DNA from: an uncultured Spirochaetota bacterium
GTDB lineage: Bacteria > Spirochaetota > Brachyspiria > Brachyspirales > Brachyspiraceae
Assembly: GCA_944390575.1 (NCBI GenBank)
Contig: CALXQJ010000001.1
Location: 124,001-188,000, forward strand
Direction of reading: 5' to 3'
DNA: 64,000 nt
Shown piece by piece: positions 52,523 to 63,700 of the stretch. The notes beneath the pieces are model-generated. The model had not been told where the DNA came from. It made no database searches and saw nothing but the letters and a program-made list of their open reading frames with translations. A program made the position numbers and the translations under genes. Each line of letters opens with the position of its first letter. The first letter of the stretch is position 1.

Positions 52523-55500
52523 AAATATATTTCCAAGTATATCCTTTTTTCTCTCTCAATATATCTTCTACACTTCCAAAAGATATAATTTCACCGCCAT
52601 TATATCCACCATCTAAACCTAAATCTATAATATAGTCAGCACTTCTTATAACATCAGGATTATGTTCTATAATAATAACAGAATGCCCATTATCTACAAG
52701 CTTATTTAATGCTATAAGTAATTTATGAACATCATCAAAATGTAAACCAGTAGTAGGCTCATCTAATATATATACTATATGACTATCATTACTTTTCTTT
52801 GAAAGCTCAGTAGCAAGTTTTAACCTTTGCAACTCTCCACCAGAAAAGGTATCAAGCCTCTGAGATAGTTTAATATACCCAAGACCAACTTCCGACATAA
52901 TAGAGAGAGTTTTTACAATAGACTTATCAAACTCAAAAAACTCTAACGCCTCATCAACCGTAAGATTTAATACCTCAGCAATATTAAGACCTTTAAATCT
53001 TACAGATAATGTTTCATCATTATAACGCTTACCATTACAATTTTCACATACAATTTCCATATCAGATAAGAAATGCATAGAGATTTTTCTAACACCCTTA
53101 CCATCACATATATTACATCTACCTTCTTTAGCATTATAAGAAAAACGACTAGCAGAAAAAGCCTTAGCCTTAGCAGTATTAGTTTTAGCAAATATATTTC
53201 TAATTTTATCAAATATTTTACTATAACTAATTAATGTACTTCTAATAGAACCTACTATAGAAATTTGATCAACTAAAATAGTATCAGAAACTATATCAGG
53301 TATATCAATACTATCAAACTTAGAAATATTATTAAGCTTACGCTTTTTAAGTGCAGGATATAAAGTGTCAATAACTAAAGAAGATTTACCAGAACCAGAT
53401 ACACCAGTAAATACAACAAGTTTTTTTAATGGTATTTTTACATCTATATTTTTTAAATTATTAGTAGAAACATTTTTAATAAAAATATACTCACTATCTT
53501 CTATACGATTATACTCTTTATCAAATACTTTTTTTCTTCCACTTAAATATTCTCCTGTAAGAGAAGTATTACTTTTTAAAATATTTTCATAAGAGCCTTC
53601 AAAAATAATTTCACCACCAAAAGCACCAGCCTTAGGACCAATATCAACTATATTATCAGCAATCTGCATAGTATCTCTATCATGTTCTACTATAACCAAT
53701 GTATTTTTTAAATCTCTAAGTTCTTTTAATGTATCAAGCAAATGATTTGTATCTTTAGGATGAAGTCCAACTGTAGGTTCATCAAGAACATATAAAACGC
53801 CTGTTAATTTAGAACCTAATTGACTTGCAAGCCTTATTCTTTGAGATTCACCTCCAGAAAGAGTAGAATATCTTCTACTAAGTTCCAAATAGTTAAGCCC
53901 AACTTTATTTAAAAATCCAAGTCTTATATTAATCTCTTTTATAGCTTCATAACAAATACTATTTTCTCTCTCTGTAAGTAGAGTAGGTAGCTTTTCAAAA
54001 AATTTAATAGCCTCTTCAACAGTAAAATTACAAACCTCACTAATATTTTTATTATCTATAACATAAGAACGAACAACTCTATTTAATCTCTCACCATTAC
54101 AAGAAGAACATTTCTTATCTATAAAAAATCTATTAAAAGTTTCATCTTTCCACTTAGAATAATCATCACTTGTAATATCATTATTTAAATGCCAATTTGA
54201 AATCATACTACCAATAGAGTATTCACTGCCAAAGAAAATAGTTTGAATAATTCCCTCAGATAAATCATTAAATGGAGTTTGATACAACTCTTTTTTTGTT
54301 ATTTTTTCTTTCTTTAAGAATCTATGAAAAGGCTCTGTATAGTTTTTTCCAGTTATAGCAAACATATTATGTAAGCTGTCATCTAATGCACCATCAAATA
54401 AAGGTTTTGTAGAATCTTTTATAGCCAAATCAATACTAAACTCTTTTTTTACTCCAATACCCTTACAGTCCTCACAATATCCCCAGTGAGAATTGAATGA
54501 AAAATGTCTTGGGGTAATTTCTTCTCTAAATGATATACCGTGCTCTAAGCAAGCTGGAAACTTAGTATAATACTCTTCTACAACACTTTCTTCTTTATTA
54601 GCCTTTATATAAGCAACACCATCAGATATATTCATAGCATTCTCTAAAGCATCAGATATTCTCGCACGCTTATCAGAAGATATGATTACTCTATCTATTA
54701 TAATTCCAATAAAAAATATATCTTCTTTCGATAATCTTTTTATATCATCATCAGTAATATCATCAATAATATAATAATCATCATTAATAATAATTCTTAA
54801 AAAAGATGACTCACGAACAAAACTTATAATACTTTTTATATCATTACAATTACTATTATTAAAAGTAAATTCATACTCAAAATGAGCATTATATAAAGGA
54901 GATATAATAACAAGTTTATAAGAATCAAATTTTGAAACTAACTCTTTTGAAATAATAGAAGGAGTTTTAGATAATAATAAATTATCATTATTACAATTAG
55001 GACACTTAGCAGTAGAAATTCTTGCAAAAATGAGTCTAAAATAATCATATATCTCAGTTACAGTAGCTACAGTAGAGCGAGGATTTCTACTAACATTTTT
55101 TTGGTCAATAGCAATAGCAGGAGCAAGTCCTTCTATTTTTTCTACATTAGCATCATCAAAACGTCCCAAAAATCTACGAGCATAAGTAGAAAGTGATTCT
55201 ACAAATCGACGTTGTCCCTCTTTAAAAATAGTTTCAAAAGCAAGAGATGTTTTACCACTACCAGATACACCAGTTATAACATTAATCTTATTTTTTGGTA
55301 ATGTTAAACTAATATTTTTAAGATTATGCTTATTAGCACCCTTTATTATTAATTTACTATCTTCTATAGAGTTTATACTATTAGACTTATCATTTTTTAT
55401 TTCTTTTTTAGTAGGGTATAATACTTGTTTTAGTTCTTTAGCAGTAAGAGAGTTTTCTACTTCACAAACTTCTTCAGGAGTACCAGATGCTACTACCTCC

Positions 55501-58325
55501 CCACCTTTATAACCACTCATAGGCCCCATATCAATAATATAATCAGCACACTTTATAACATCAAGATTATGTTCTACAACAATAATAGAATTTCCTTTAT
55601 CAACTAATTTATTCAAAGCATTAATCAAACGTTTAATATCTTCAAAATGAAGACCAGTAGTAGGTTCATCAAGTATATAAAGAGTTCTACCAGTAGAAAC
55701 TTTATGAAGCTCACTTGCAAGTTTTATTCTCTGAGCTTCTCCACCAGATAAAGTAGTAGAAGGTTGTCCTAATTTAATATATCCAAGTCCAACTTCTTTC
55801 ATAATATTTAATATTCTTGTTATAGAAGTAATACCATCAAAAAACTCTATAGCCTCATATACACTCATCTCTAAAACATCATATATAGTTTTATCTCTAT
55901 ACTTAATATCTAAAGTTTCAGCATTAAATCTCTTACCACCACACTCTTCACAAGGAACAAGCACATTAGATAAAAATTGCATCTCAAGTTCTAATACGCC
56001 GGCACCCTCACAAGTAGGACATCTACCTGTTTTCACATTAAAAGAAAAACGTCCCTTATCATATCCACGCATTTTAGCTAACTTAGTAGAAGCAAATAAA
56101 TCTCTAATAGGAGAAAGAACTTTAGTATATGTAGCAGGATTACTACGAGGTGTACGACCTATAGGAGATTGATCAACTTCTATTATTTTATCAATATTCT
56201 CTAATCCCTCTATAGATTTATAACTTCCAACTTTTAAGTTAGATTTATAAAAATGATTATGCAAAGCACGCATTAAAATATTTTCTATAAGAGTAGATTT
56301 TCCAGATCCAGAAAGACCTGTTACTACTAAAAATACTCCAAGAGGAAACTCAACATCTATATTTTTTAAGTTAAATTGACTTGCTCCTATAATCTTTAAA
56401 AATAAACCGTTACCACTACGCCTATCTTTTGGTATTTCAATATCATCATCCCCACGTAAATATTTTGCAGTATAAGATCTTTCACTTTTTATAAACTCTT
56501 CAAAATTACCAATCCCAACAACATCACCACCAAAAACACCCGCATCAGGACCAATATCAATTAAATAATCAGACTCCTCCATAGTCTCCTTATCATGCTC
56601 AACAACAATCACAGTATTATTTTTATCTCTAAGTGCTTTTAGTGAATCTATTAATTTTTTATTATCAGACTGATGAAGTCCTATAGAAGGTTCATCTAAA
56701 ACATATAAAACACCCTCAAGTCCACTACCAATTTGAGATGCAAGCCTAATTCTCTGTGATTCACCACCGGATAGTGTAGGTGATGCTCTATTAAGAGTAA
56801 GATATGTAAGACCAACTTTTACTAAAAATGTTAATCTATATATAATTTCTTTTATTATAGGAGTTCCTATAACTTCTTCATTTTCTTTTAATTTTAAATT
56901 AATAAAATAATTATAAAGTTCCTCAATAGTCATAGAAGAAAAATCTGCTATAGTTTTATCATAAAATCTTACTGCTAAAGCATCATAATTTATCCTATAG
57001 CCTTTACACTTTTCACACTCTACTTCATCCATAAAAGAAGTATAATAATTATTCTTATAAGTTTCATAATCATATTTTAAACGAGTTAATATTCCAGGTA
57101 CTTTCTCTTCTACAATCTTACTACTATACCAAAACTTCTTTCTACATTTAATAGCTCTATCAGTGCCATAAAGTAAATAATCTCTCTCCTTACGAGATAA
57201 ATCCTTCCAAGGCTTTTTTAAGTTTATATTATAAGTTTTTGCAATTATCTCAAGCTCATCAATTCCATACTCCATATCAAAACCAATATGACCATTAACA
57301 AAACAAGATAAACAACCATCATCATATACACTTAAATTATCATTAGCAACAATATGTTCTTCTGTAAAAATATGCTCAACACCAAGCCCCCCACATACAC
57401 TACAAGCCCCCATAGGATTATTAAAAGAAAATAAATTAGGTTCAATATCTGCAATAGAATGACCACAATTAGCACAAGAACGCTCTGTAGTATAAAGTTT
57501 ATAATAATTATCTATCTCTGATTGTATATTAATTTTAGTTTTTTGTTTTTTTGATTTATCATCATTACTATTAATTTCTTCTAATTTAGAATCAAACTCT
57601 TCATCATAAAAAGCAACTAATCCTTTTGTTATTCTAATAGCTCTTTCTATATCATCTGTTATACGAGATAAATACTTATCTTCAACTTTAATTCTATCAA
57701 TTACAATTTCTATAGTATGCTTCTCATACCTTTCAAGCTCCGGTATATTATCTTCATCAAACTTATAAACAACATTATCTATTCTAATACGATAATACCC
57801 TGCAAGTTTTATATCATCAATCTCTTTTCTATATTCGCCCTTTCTATCACGAACAACCGGTGCAAGAATTAAAATTCTTTTGCCACTAAAATCTCTAAGT
57901 ATAGAGTGTGCTATTTTATCTTCACTTTGTTTAGAAATCTCTATACCACACTTAGAACAATATGGAACTCCAAGACGAGCAAATAAAAGTCTAAAAAAAT
58001 CATATATCTCTGTAACAGTTCCAACAGTAGAGCGAGGATTTTTATTAACACTTTTTTGGTCAATAGAAATAGTAGGAGAGAGTCCTTCTATATGATCAAC
58101 ATCTGCTTTAGACATTACACCTAAAAATTGACGTGCATAAGCTGATAATGATTCTAAATAACGCCTTTGTCCTTCTTTAAAAATAGTATCAAAAGCGAGA
58201 GATGACTTACCAGAACCTGATACACCTGTTAAAGTAGTAAGTGTTTTATGTGGAATAGATAAAGATATATTTTTAAGATTATGTTCTTTAGCTCCAACAA
58301 TCTCTATAGAATCATTTTTACTCAT
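52521..58325 (-). CDS. uvrA: Double-length UvrA (tandem fusion of two UvrA subunits)
   Basis: UvrA detects DNA damage in nucleotide excision repair and normally works as a homodimer of subunits of about 940 residues. This 1934-residue protein contains two complete copies joined near residue 970. All four ATPase sites look intact: Walker A GVSGSGKSSLAF, GLSGSGKSTLIE, GVSGSGKTSLAF and GVSGSGKSSLVI, with signature LSGGESQR, LSGGEAQR, LSGGESQR and FSGGELQR and Walker B LDEP four times. The zinc modules (GRCPTCEGAGV...CEECGGKR and GRCNICDGKGV...CENCNGKR) occur in both halves. In the second half one zinc Cys pair of the insertion region reads CxxH. The layout is a covalent dimer, as reported for Chlamydia. 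Confidence 0.95.
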   Translation of the reverse strand: MSKNDSIEIVGAKEHNLKNISLSIPHKTLTTLTGVSGSGKSSLAFDTIFKEGQRRYLESLSAYARQFLGVMSKADVDHIEGLSPTISIDQKSVNKNPRSTVGTVTEIYDFFRLLFARLGVPYCSKCGIEISKQSEDKIAHSILRDFSGKRILILAPVVRDRKGEYRKEIDDIKLAGYYRIRIDNVVYKFDEDNIPELERYEKHTIEIVIDRIKVEDKYLSRITDDIERAIRITKGLVAFYDEEFDSKLEEINSNDDKSKKQKTKINIQSEIDNYYKLYTTERSCANCGHSIADIEPNLFSFNNPMGACSVCGGLGVEHIFTEEHIVANDNLSVYDDGCLSCFVNGHIGFDMEYGIDELEIIAKTYNINLKKPWKDLSRKERDYLLYGTDRAIKCRKKFWYSSKIVEEKVPGILTRLKYDYETYKNNYYTSFMDEVECEKCKGYRINYDALAVRFYDKTIADFSSMTIEELYNYFINLKLKENEEVIGTPIIKEIIYRLTFLVKVGLTYLTLNRASPTLSGGESQRIRLASQIGSGLEGVLYVLDEPSIGLHQSDNKKLIDSLKALRDKNNTVIVVEHDKETMEESDYLIDIGPDAGVFGGDVVGIGNFEEFIKSERSYTAKYLRGDDDIEIPKDRRSGNGLFLKIIGASQFNLKNIDVEFPLGVFLVVTGLSGSGKSTLIENILMRALHNHFYKSNLKVGSYKSIEGLENIDKIIEVDQSPIGRTPRSNPATYTKVLSPIRDLFASTKLAKMRGYDKGRFSFNVKTGRCPTCEGAGVLELEMQFLSNVLVPCEECGGKRFNAETLDIKYRDKTIYDVLEMSVYEAIEFFDGITSITRILNIMKEVGLGYIKLGQPSTTLSGGEAQRIKLASELHKVSTGRTLYILDEPTTGLHFEDIKRLINALNKLVDKGNSIIVVEHNLDVIKCADYIIDMGPMSGYKGGEVVASGTPEEVCEVENSLTAKELKQVLYPTKKEIKNDKSNSINSIEDSKLIIKGANKHNLKNISLTLPKNKINVITGVSGSGKTSLAFETIFKEGQRRFVESLSTYARRFLGRFDDANVEKIEGLAPAIAIDQKNVSRNPRSTVATVTEIYDYFRLIFARISTAKCPNCNNDNLLLSKTPSIISKELVSKFDSYKLVIISPLYNAHFEYEFTFNNSNCNDIKSIISFVRESSFLRIIINDDYYIIDDITDDDIKRLSKEDIFFIGIIIDRVIISSDKRARISDALENAMNISDGVAYIKANKEESVVEEYYTKFPACLEHGISFREEITPRHFSFNSHWGYCEDCKGIGVKKEFSIDLAIKDSTKPLFDGALDDSLHNMFAITGKNYTEPFHRFLKKEKITKKELYQTPFNDLSEGIIQTIFFGSEYSIGSMISNWHLNNDITSDDYSKWKDETFNRFFIDKKCSSCNGERLNRVVRSYVIDNKNISEVCNFTVEEAIKFFEKLPTLLTERENSICYEAIKEINIRLGFLNKVGLNYLELSRRYSTLSGGESQRIRLASQLGSKLTGVLYVLDEPTVGLHPKDTNHLLDTLKELRDLKNTLVIVEHDRDTMQIADNIVDIGPKAGAFGGEIIFEGSYENILKSNTSLTGEYLSGRKKVFDKEYNRIEDSEYIFIKNVSTNNLKNIDVKIPLKKLVVFTGVSGSGKSSLVIDTLYPALKKRKLNNISKFDSIDIPDIVSDTILVDQISIVGSIRSTLISYSKIFDKIRNIFAKTNTAKAKAFSASRFSYNAKEGRCNICDGKGVRKISMHFLSDMEIVCENCNGKRYNDETLSVRFKGLNIAEVLNLTVDEALEFFEFDKSIVKTLSIMSEVGLGYIKLSQRLDTFSGGELQRLKLATELSKKSNDSHIVYILDEPTTGLHFDDVHKLLIALNKLVDNGHSVIIIEHNPDVIRSADYIIDLGLDGGYNGGEIISFGSVEDILREKKGYTWKYI

Positions 58326-58354
58326 AATAATAAACCCTCTAAAAAAGTTAAACT

Positions 58355-58363
58355 ATTATAACA
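58355..58363 (-). promoter_or_regulatory. Extended -10 promoter element of uvrA
   Basis: On the minus strand the sequence reads TGTTATAAT, an extended -10 (TGnTATAAT), about 30 bases before the uvrA ATG. No convincing -35 box or LexA-type site is visible upstream. Confidence 0.55.
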
Positions 58364-58387
58364 TAAATAGTAAAAAGTATCTATAAA

Positions 58388-59125
58388 TTAAAGTCCATTC
58401 CAAAGAGCTAAATTATTATTATAAGACCATTGATAATTATTAGCACTATCTTTTATCCAAACTTTAGCTAATTGATTTCCATTTTTAAAAACATAAAGAC
58501 CGCCAACAATATATGGTGCACTAGAATCAAAAGCATTTAAATTTGTAATAATAGTAATATCAGTAAAGTTAGTTTGATAACCAAAATACTGTATTGACCA
58601 ACCACTTTCTGGATTAATAATATTTTGTTGAGATATACTTCCAACCTTTCCAACCTTAGTTCCATTATTAACTTTTATCTCAGTACCACTACCTGTTCCC
58701 TCTGGCCTTGGAACAACTTGTACTATTTTACTTATTGCTGTTTCAAAATACCTATCTGTAACTAAATCATTAGTTCCATAAGCTGTTACTGTAACAAAAT
58801 ATCTAGTACCATTTTGAAAAGTATGTGGTATTTCTATAGTCATATTACTTCTTGTGTGAGTTTTATATTCCACTGTAGGCAATACATTATTTGCTCCTAA
58901 TATCGCATCATCAGGTTGTTTAAAAGAATTAACAGTTCCAACATATAAATTAAAACCTGCAAAATCAGAAGCTAATATACCAGAGATAAAACTAATACTT
59001 ACTTTTCCATCACCTGGTATAGCTTTAATATCATAAGGAGCATTATACTCATCAAGAACAGTAATTAATTCATCAGCACAAGAAACTAATAAAAATAATA
59101 AAAGTAGTAAAAATATTTTTCTCAT
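58388..59125 (-). CDS. FN3-like lipoprotein, second of pair
   Basis: This 245-residue lipoprotein (hydrophobic signal ending LLVSC, Cys 16) has a fibronectin type III-like domain: APYDIKAIPGDGKVSISFISG then FAGFNLYVGT and YFVTVTAYGTND. The C-terminal part (PYIVGGLYVFKNGNQLAKVWI) differs and ends in Trp-rich sequence. It is a paralogue of the preceding gene product, with the same order of elements. It is likely anchored in the outer membrane, facing the periplasm or surface. It follows the first lipoprotein gene by five bases and ends the operon. Confidence 0.75.
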   Translation of the reverse strand: MRKIFLLLLLFLLVSCADELITVLDEYNAPYDIKAIPGDGKVSISFISGILASDFAGFNLYVGTVNSFKQPDDAILGANNVLPTVEYKTHTRSNMTIEIPHTFQNGTRYFVTVTAYGTNDLVTDRYFETAISKIVQVVPRPEGTGSGTEIKVNNGTKVGKVGSISQQNIINPESGWSIQYFGYQTNFTDITIITNLNAFDSSAPYIVGGLYVFKNGNQLAKVWIKDSANNYQWSYNNNLALWNGL

Positions 59126-59130
59126 AAATA

Positions 59131-59940
59131 TTAATAACTCAAAATATTAGCACTAATTTGATAGGCATAATCTACAACTATGCTACTAGTACCATTAACA
59201 CTTCTTACAAAAATCTTAGAATAATATGAGTCTCCACCCTCAGTATTTTTTACTAAATATAATCTATTAGCTACAACATCAATATTAGCAGTAGAATAAC
59301 CTTGTTCTGGAGGAATAACAACATCATCTAAAGAATCACCTGCAACACGCATAATACTACCATTAGCAGTATTTTTAAATACCAATTTTCCATTTTCATT
59401 CGTAAGTTCAACAATATCTCTAGTACCTGTTATCTTACCATTAACACTAATCGTTTTATTTAACTCCTCTGGTCTTGGAGTAGCCATTTTAGAAAAATCA
59501 TCAAAATAAGAACTTTCAGCACTAGGTGTTATTTGATATGCAGAAACAAATACATATATAGGTACTCCATTTTGAATATCTGTTGTCGTTAATGTATTTA
59601 CATCATTTCCATTTGTAGAATAATATTCTCCTACCTTTATTGTATATGAATAACTTTGAACTGTTGTTGTTTTTACTTCTATTAAAGTTGGTCTATTTTT
59701 TTGCTGATTATAAAGAGTATATTTACGACGATTAAGATTATCACCAAAGTATATATTATAACCACTAAATGCAGGTTCATTATTTTGAGCATCAAAGTAT
59801 ACTGTAACCTGATTATTTCCAGGAACTACTTTAGTTATAATAGGTTGATTAATTTCTTGAGAAATACCTGTAACATCAGGAAGACCACATGATATACTAA
59901 AAAGTAATATAAAAAATAGTAATAATATACTTCTAAACAT
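59131..59940 (-). CDS. FN3-like lipoprotein, first of pair
   Basis: This 269-residue lipoprotein has a signal ending LFSISC and an FN3-like domain: PIITKVVPGNNQVTVYFDAQ, FSGYNIYFGDN and PIYVFVSAYQITPSAE. A second beta-rich half follows. The ATG at 59940 is preferred over a longer frame because the signal peptide begins right after it. The gene then overlaps the dut stop by eight bases. It is paralogous to the next gene product. Its function is unknown, though it is probably surface-associated. Confidence 0.75.
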   Translation of the reverse strand: MFRSILLLFFILLFSISCGLPDVTGISQEINQPIITKVVPGNNQVTVYFDAQNNEPAFSGYNIYFGDNLNRRKYTLYNQQKNRPTLIEVKTTTVQSYSYTIKVGEYYSTNGNDVNTLTTTDIQNGVPIYVFVSAYQITPSAESSYFDDFSKMATPRPEELNKTISVNGKITGTRDIVELTNENGKLVFKNTANGSIMRVAGDSLDDVVIPPEQGYSTANIDVVANRLYLVKNTEGGDSYYSKIFVRSVNGTSSIVVDYAYQISANILSY

Positions 59941-60367
59941 TAGTGCTACCAAATCCTCCTTCTCCTCTTTCTGTAGAAGAGAGTTCGTCTACTTCATTAA
60001 AAACAACATGCTCAAACTTTGAAAAAACCATTTGAGCTATTCTATCTCCATTATTAATTATAAATGAATCATTATTAAATGAAGCAAGAATAACTTTAAT
60101 TTCACCTCTATAATCACTATCTATAGTTCCAGGAGAATTTAAGCAAAATATACCATTTTTTAATGCTAAAGAACTTCTACTCCTAATTTGAACCTCATAA
60201 CCAATAGGTATTTCTAAATAAATCCCTGTAGGAACTAAAACTATCTCATTCTTTTTAAGAACTATACTTTCATCTAAAAAAGCATATAAATCAAGTCCTG
60301 CAGAACCCGATGTCTGATATTTTGGAATAGGGTTGTTTGATTTATTTATTATTTTTATATTTAACAC
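59933..60367 (-). CDS. dut: dUTP diphosphatase
   Basis: This 144-residue trimeric enzyme converts dUTP to dUMP, keeping uracil out of DNA. All five family motifs are present: AGLDLYAF, RSRSSLALK, GTIDSDYRGEI, NGDRIAQMVF and the C-terminal ERGEGGFGSTNV. The Tyr/Phe and Asp of motif 3 are intact. It shares one base with the stop of the HPr-like gene and overlaps the following lipoprotein gene, so four genes are tightly linked. Confidence 0.97.
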   Translation of the reverse strand: MLNIKIINKSNNPIPKYQTSGSAGLDLYAFLDESIVLKKNEIVLVPTGIYLEIPIGYEVQIRSRSSLALKNGIFCLNSPGTIDSDYRGEIKVILASFNNDSFIINNGDRIAQMVFSKFEHVVFNEVDELSSTERGEGGFGSTNV

Positions 60368-60684
60368 TAATACTCCTCTTCAGGAACCTCTGCCAATTTA
60401 TATCCTTCTTCAAAGAAGTCTAACAATTCTTTTTGAGCATTTTTAGCTATATCGGAATCTTCATCATTTTCATATTCTATTTCTAATATTAAAGTAGCAC
60501 CGCAAAAAGCACCAAGCCCCATAACATTAAAAACACTTTTTAAATCTGCTCTAATACCATTATAAAGTAAAAATATACCTAAATTATAATATTCAGGCTT
60601 ACTTGCTATTTGAGAAAGTATACCTGAAGGTCTTAAATGAAGACCATTTTTGCTCTTTATAGATACGGTATTAGTTAATGTCAT
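60367..60684 (-). CDS. HPr-like phosphocarrier protein
   Basis: This 105-residue protein has the PTS phosphocarrier fold. The phosphorylation site reads NGLHLRPSG (H16, R18), where classical HPr has GLHARPA. The regulatory serine (S50) in LKSVFNVMGLGA is kept, as in HPr that is phosphorylated by HPr kinase. It is 15-20 residues longer than typical HPr, with an acidic C-terminal tail. It may serve regulation more than sugar transport. Its promoter is bracketed by a 15-base inverted repeat at 60714-60771. Confidence 0.82.
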   Translation of the reverse strand: MTLTNTVSIKSKNGLHLRPSGILSQIASKPEYYNLGIFLLYNGIRADLKSVFNVMGLGAFCGATLILEIEYENDEDSDIAKNAQKELLDFFEEGYKLAEVPEEEY

Positions 60685-60713
60685 ATTATTTTCTCCTTAG
60701 AATATAAAGGCAC

Positions 60714-60771
60714 AAATTAACTATATCATATATTAGTCTAATTTCAACTACAAATTTGATATAGTTAATTT
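60714..60771 (-). promoter_or_regulatory. HPr-like operon promoter bracketed by a 15-base inverted repeat
   Basis: TTGAAA (60747-60742) and TATAGT (60725-60720) are spaced by 16 bases on the minus strand. Perfect 15-base arms lie at 60714-60728 and 60757-60771, so one arm covers the -10 box and the other lies upstream of the -35. A repressor bound to both arms could loop the promoter. Confidence 0.6.
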
Positions 60772-60778
60772 AAATTTA

Positions 60779-63700
60779 TTAACCTTTAGACTTATCATCT
60801 TTCCACTTATTTATAACTCGACTAACCTCATCTATAGAGTAAGATGTATTTTTAACTATATCTTCAGGTTTCCAACCTTCTTTATAAAGCTTAATAATTA
60901 TCTCCGTTTTCTTTCTATCATCATTAGATTTTAATCTCTTAGATGTAGGTTTAGCACTTTCTCCAAGATATTGATCTGCATTGCTAAGTAGAGTTTCTAA
61001 ATAACGAACAAAATACTCAGCTCTTTCAAGATTCTTAGTTACAGTATCATTATACTGATCATACTGAGTTTTCATATGTCTTAGATTCTCTCTTTGAATA
61101 CCCATCTCCTCAATAATAATATGAAGCTCTTCTAACTTAGAAAGGAAAGTTTGTACCTTTTTATCACTCTTATTAACTTTCTCCATATCACGTTCTAAAG
61201 AATACACCTTTTCCATAAACTCTTTTCTTATCTCTTTAGCTTCATCCATAGAACTTCTAATACTCTCTACCTTAGCAAGTACATCATTAACATCTACTTC
61301 AGCTCTTCTAATTTCATCTAAAATATTATCAGCATACTCTTCTTTATCTTTAATAATATTTAATTTCTCTTCTATCTGTGAAGCTATATCAATAACAACT
61401 TGTATACCTTCTTGAGTATTTTCTATAGCAGTATTACTTTCTGATATAGTAATAAACTTATTTTGTATATCCTCAGACATCTCCATTAATACTGATACTT
61501 GTTCTTGAGTAGTTCTTAAACTATCTCTCTGAGATTCTATACTATTATAATACTCTAATATCTCATTATACATATCTTTTAAGTTATTAAACTCAGATAT
61601 AGTTTTATTCATATCTACTGTATTAGATTTAGTCTCCTCAACTAAAACTGCAAGTTTAGATACATCCTCTTTGATAAACTCTGCCATCTCTTCAGCTTTA
61701 TCAAATACCTTAACTGTTTCCATATACTGCTCTATATCATGTGCAATATCATTAGCTTGAGACTTTAGAATATCATATTCGCTACTAATATCAGAAGTTT
61801 TTTCATCAAGCATATTATCTATAGAAACAATAGTGTCATTTAGTTTTTCTGTAAGAGCATCTGTTCTTGTTTCTAAGTCTTGAAGAATAATATTAGTTTT
61901 ATCTTCATAAGTTAAATTAATCTCTTCTAAACGAGCATCTATTTCACTTGCATACTTAGAAATATCAGCCTCTAAAGCTTCAACAATACCCTTCATATTT
62001 TCAAGCTTATCATTATACTCACCCAAATTAGCCTCTATCATATCTTCTTTAGCCTTTTGTACAAACTCCTTAGCATCATTCATAAGAAGATATATAGTCT
62101 GTTCTAAATTAGAGTTAAGTCTTGCTATAAACTGTTCATATTTTTCTTTAGAGTTTTCTTCTACAGAAACTAAACTCTCTTCTATTATACTATTAGCCTC
62201 TGATATTTTATCATTAATAGAGTTAGAAATGTTTTCTCTAATTTCTATTAATGAAAGACTAATACTTTCATAGTTAGACTTTAACTCTTCAAATTGATTG
62301 TTCTTTTCTGATAATAAACTATCTATTTTTTCTGTAATATTATTAACTATAGAGTCTATATCAGCAACTTTATTATCTATAGATACTTTAGCAGAATTAG
62401 CAAGCTCCTCCAATCTATTATTAAACTCTAATCCTTGAGCTTCTATATTATTAGAATAATCATTAATTTTATTTTGAAGTTCTAAAGCACGTTCTTCTAT
62501 TAGAGTTTTTAATCTTTCAATAGAAGGAGTAAATTCATTTTCCAAATTATTCATTTTCTCTTCTACATTTTTAAGTTTATCCTTACTATCCTCTAAAGAA
62601 TTTAAGAAATCATCCTTAATCTGTAATGCTACTTGTAGGTCAGCAACAACATCCTCTACAGAAGAAGTTAAAGAAGAACGAGTATTATCTAATTCACTAT
62701 AAAGAGAATTTATTTTATCTTGATACTCTTTATGTGCATCTTCAAATAGAGTAGTAAATGCTTCCTGATTTCTCTCTTGTCTTTCTGTATAGAACTTTTC
62801 TGAAGTTAAATACATATCCTTTAACTTAGATATTTCACTATCATTAATAGATTTAATTTCATCAATAGTCTTTTCTTCACTTAAAAGAATAGACATCTTT
62901 AACTCACCAATAAGTTCTTCTTCATAAGCACCGATTCTTGTTTGAAGTTCTTTCATATTCTTTTCTAATTTTTCATTAATACTGTGGAAAGAATCATTAA
63001 GCTTATCATTAATAGCAAGTTCAATAGAATCTATAGTATTTTTTATATCAGAATACTTCTCAAATCTTTTAGTCTCTTTATTAATAAACTCATTAACATA
63101 AGTCATAATATGAGGTGTTAAGTCAGAAGTCTCTTTTAATATCTCTTCTTTAAATATTTCTATAGAAGAATCAACTGTTTCTTTAGCTTTATTAATATAT
63201 TCATTATTATCATTAACTAATTTTTCTTCTAAAGACAGTATATATTCTTCAATACCTTTAACTCTATTGTTGAACTCAATCTCTTTCTCCGCAATTCTAT
63301 CAGAAGCCTTATTAGCAGCATCAACTACAGCAGAAGTTAAACTATCAAGTTTATTTTTTACATTAATATCGCTAGTATTAACCATCTCAACTAATGCTTC
63401 TTTCTCTCTACGTATATTCTCTATATCCTGAGAAATATATTTTTGAGCCTGACTAAGCATTCTTATCTCATTTTCTTGCTCTTTTATGCTTGCTTTAATA
63501 GTAGAAAGTATAGCATCTATATCATTTTGAGCACTATCTACTTTAGATAATATCTCTTTAACTTTATCCTGTTCAATTAGCTCTATTTTATTTTTAGCAC
63601 TTTCAACTTTATCATTAATATCTATTAAAACTTTAGAAGCATCTGTTTTAATATTCTCTACCTCAACTTCAAGAACATCTTTAAATAATTCTTTAACATT

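Noticed and set aside
52521-58325. Assembly artefact duplicating uvrA
   Set aside because: The two halves differ throughout at the protein level and are joined by a unique linker, so this is an old fusion and not a duplicated read.
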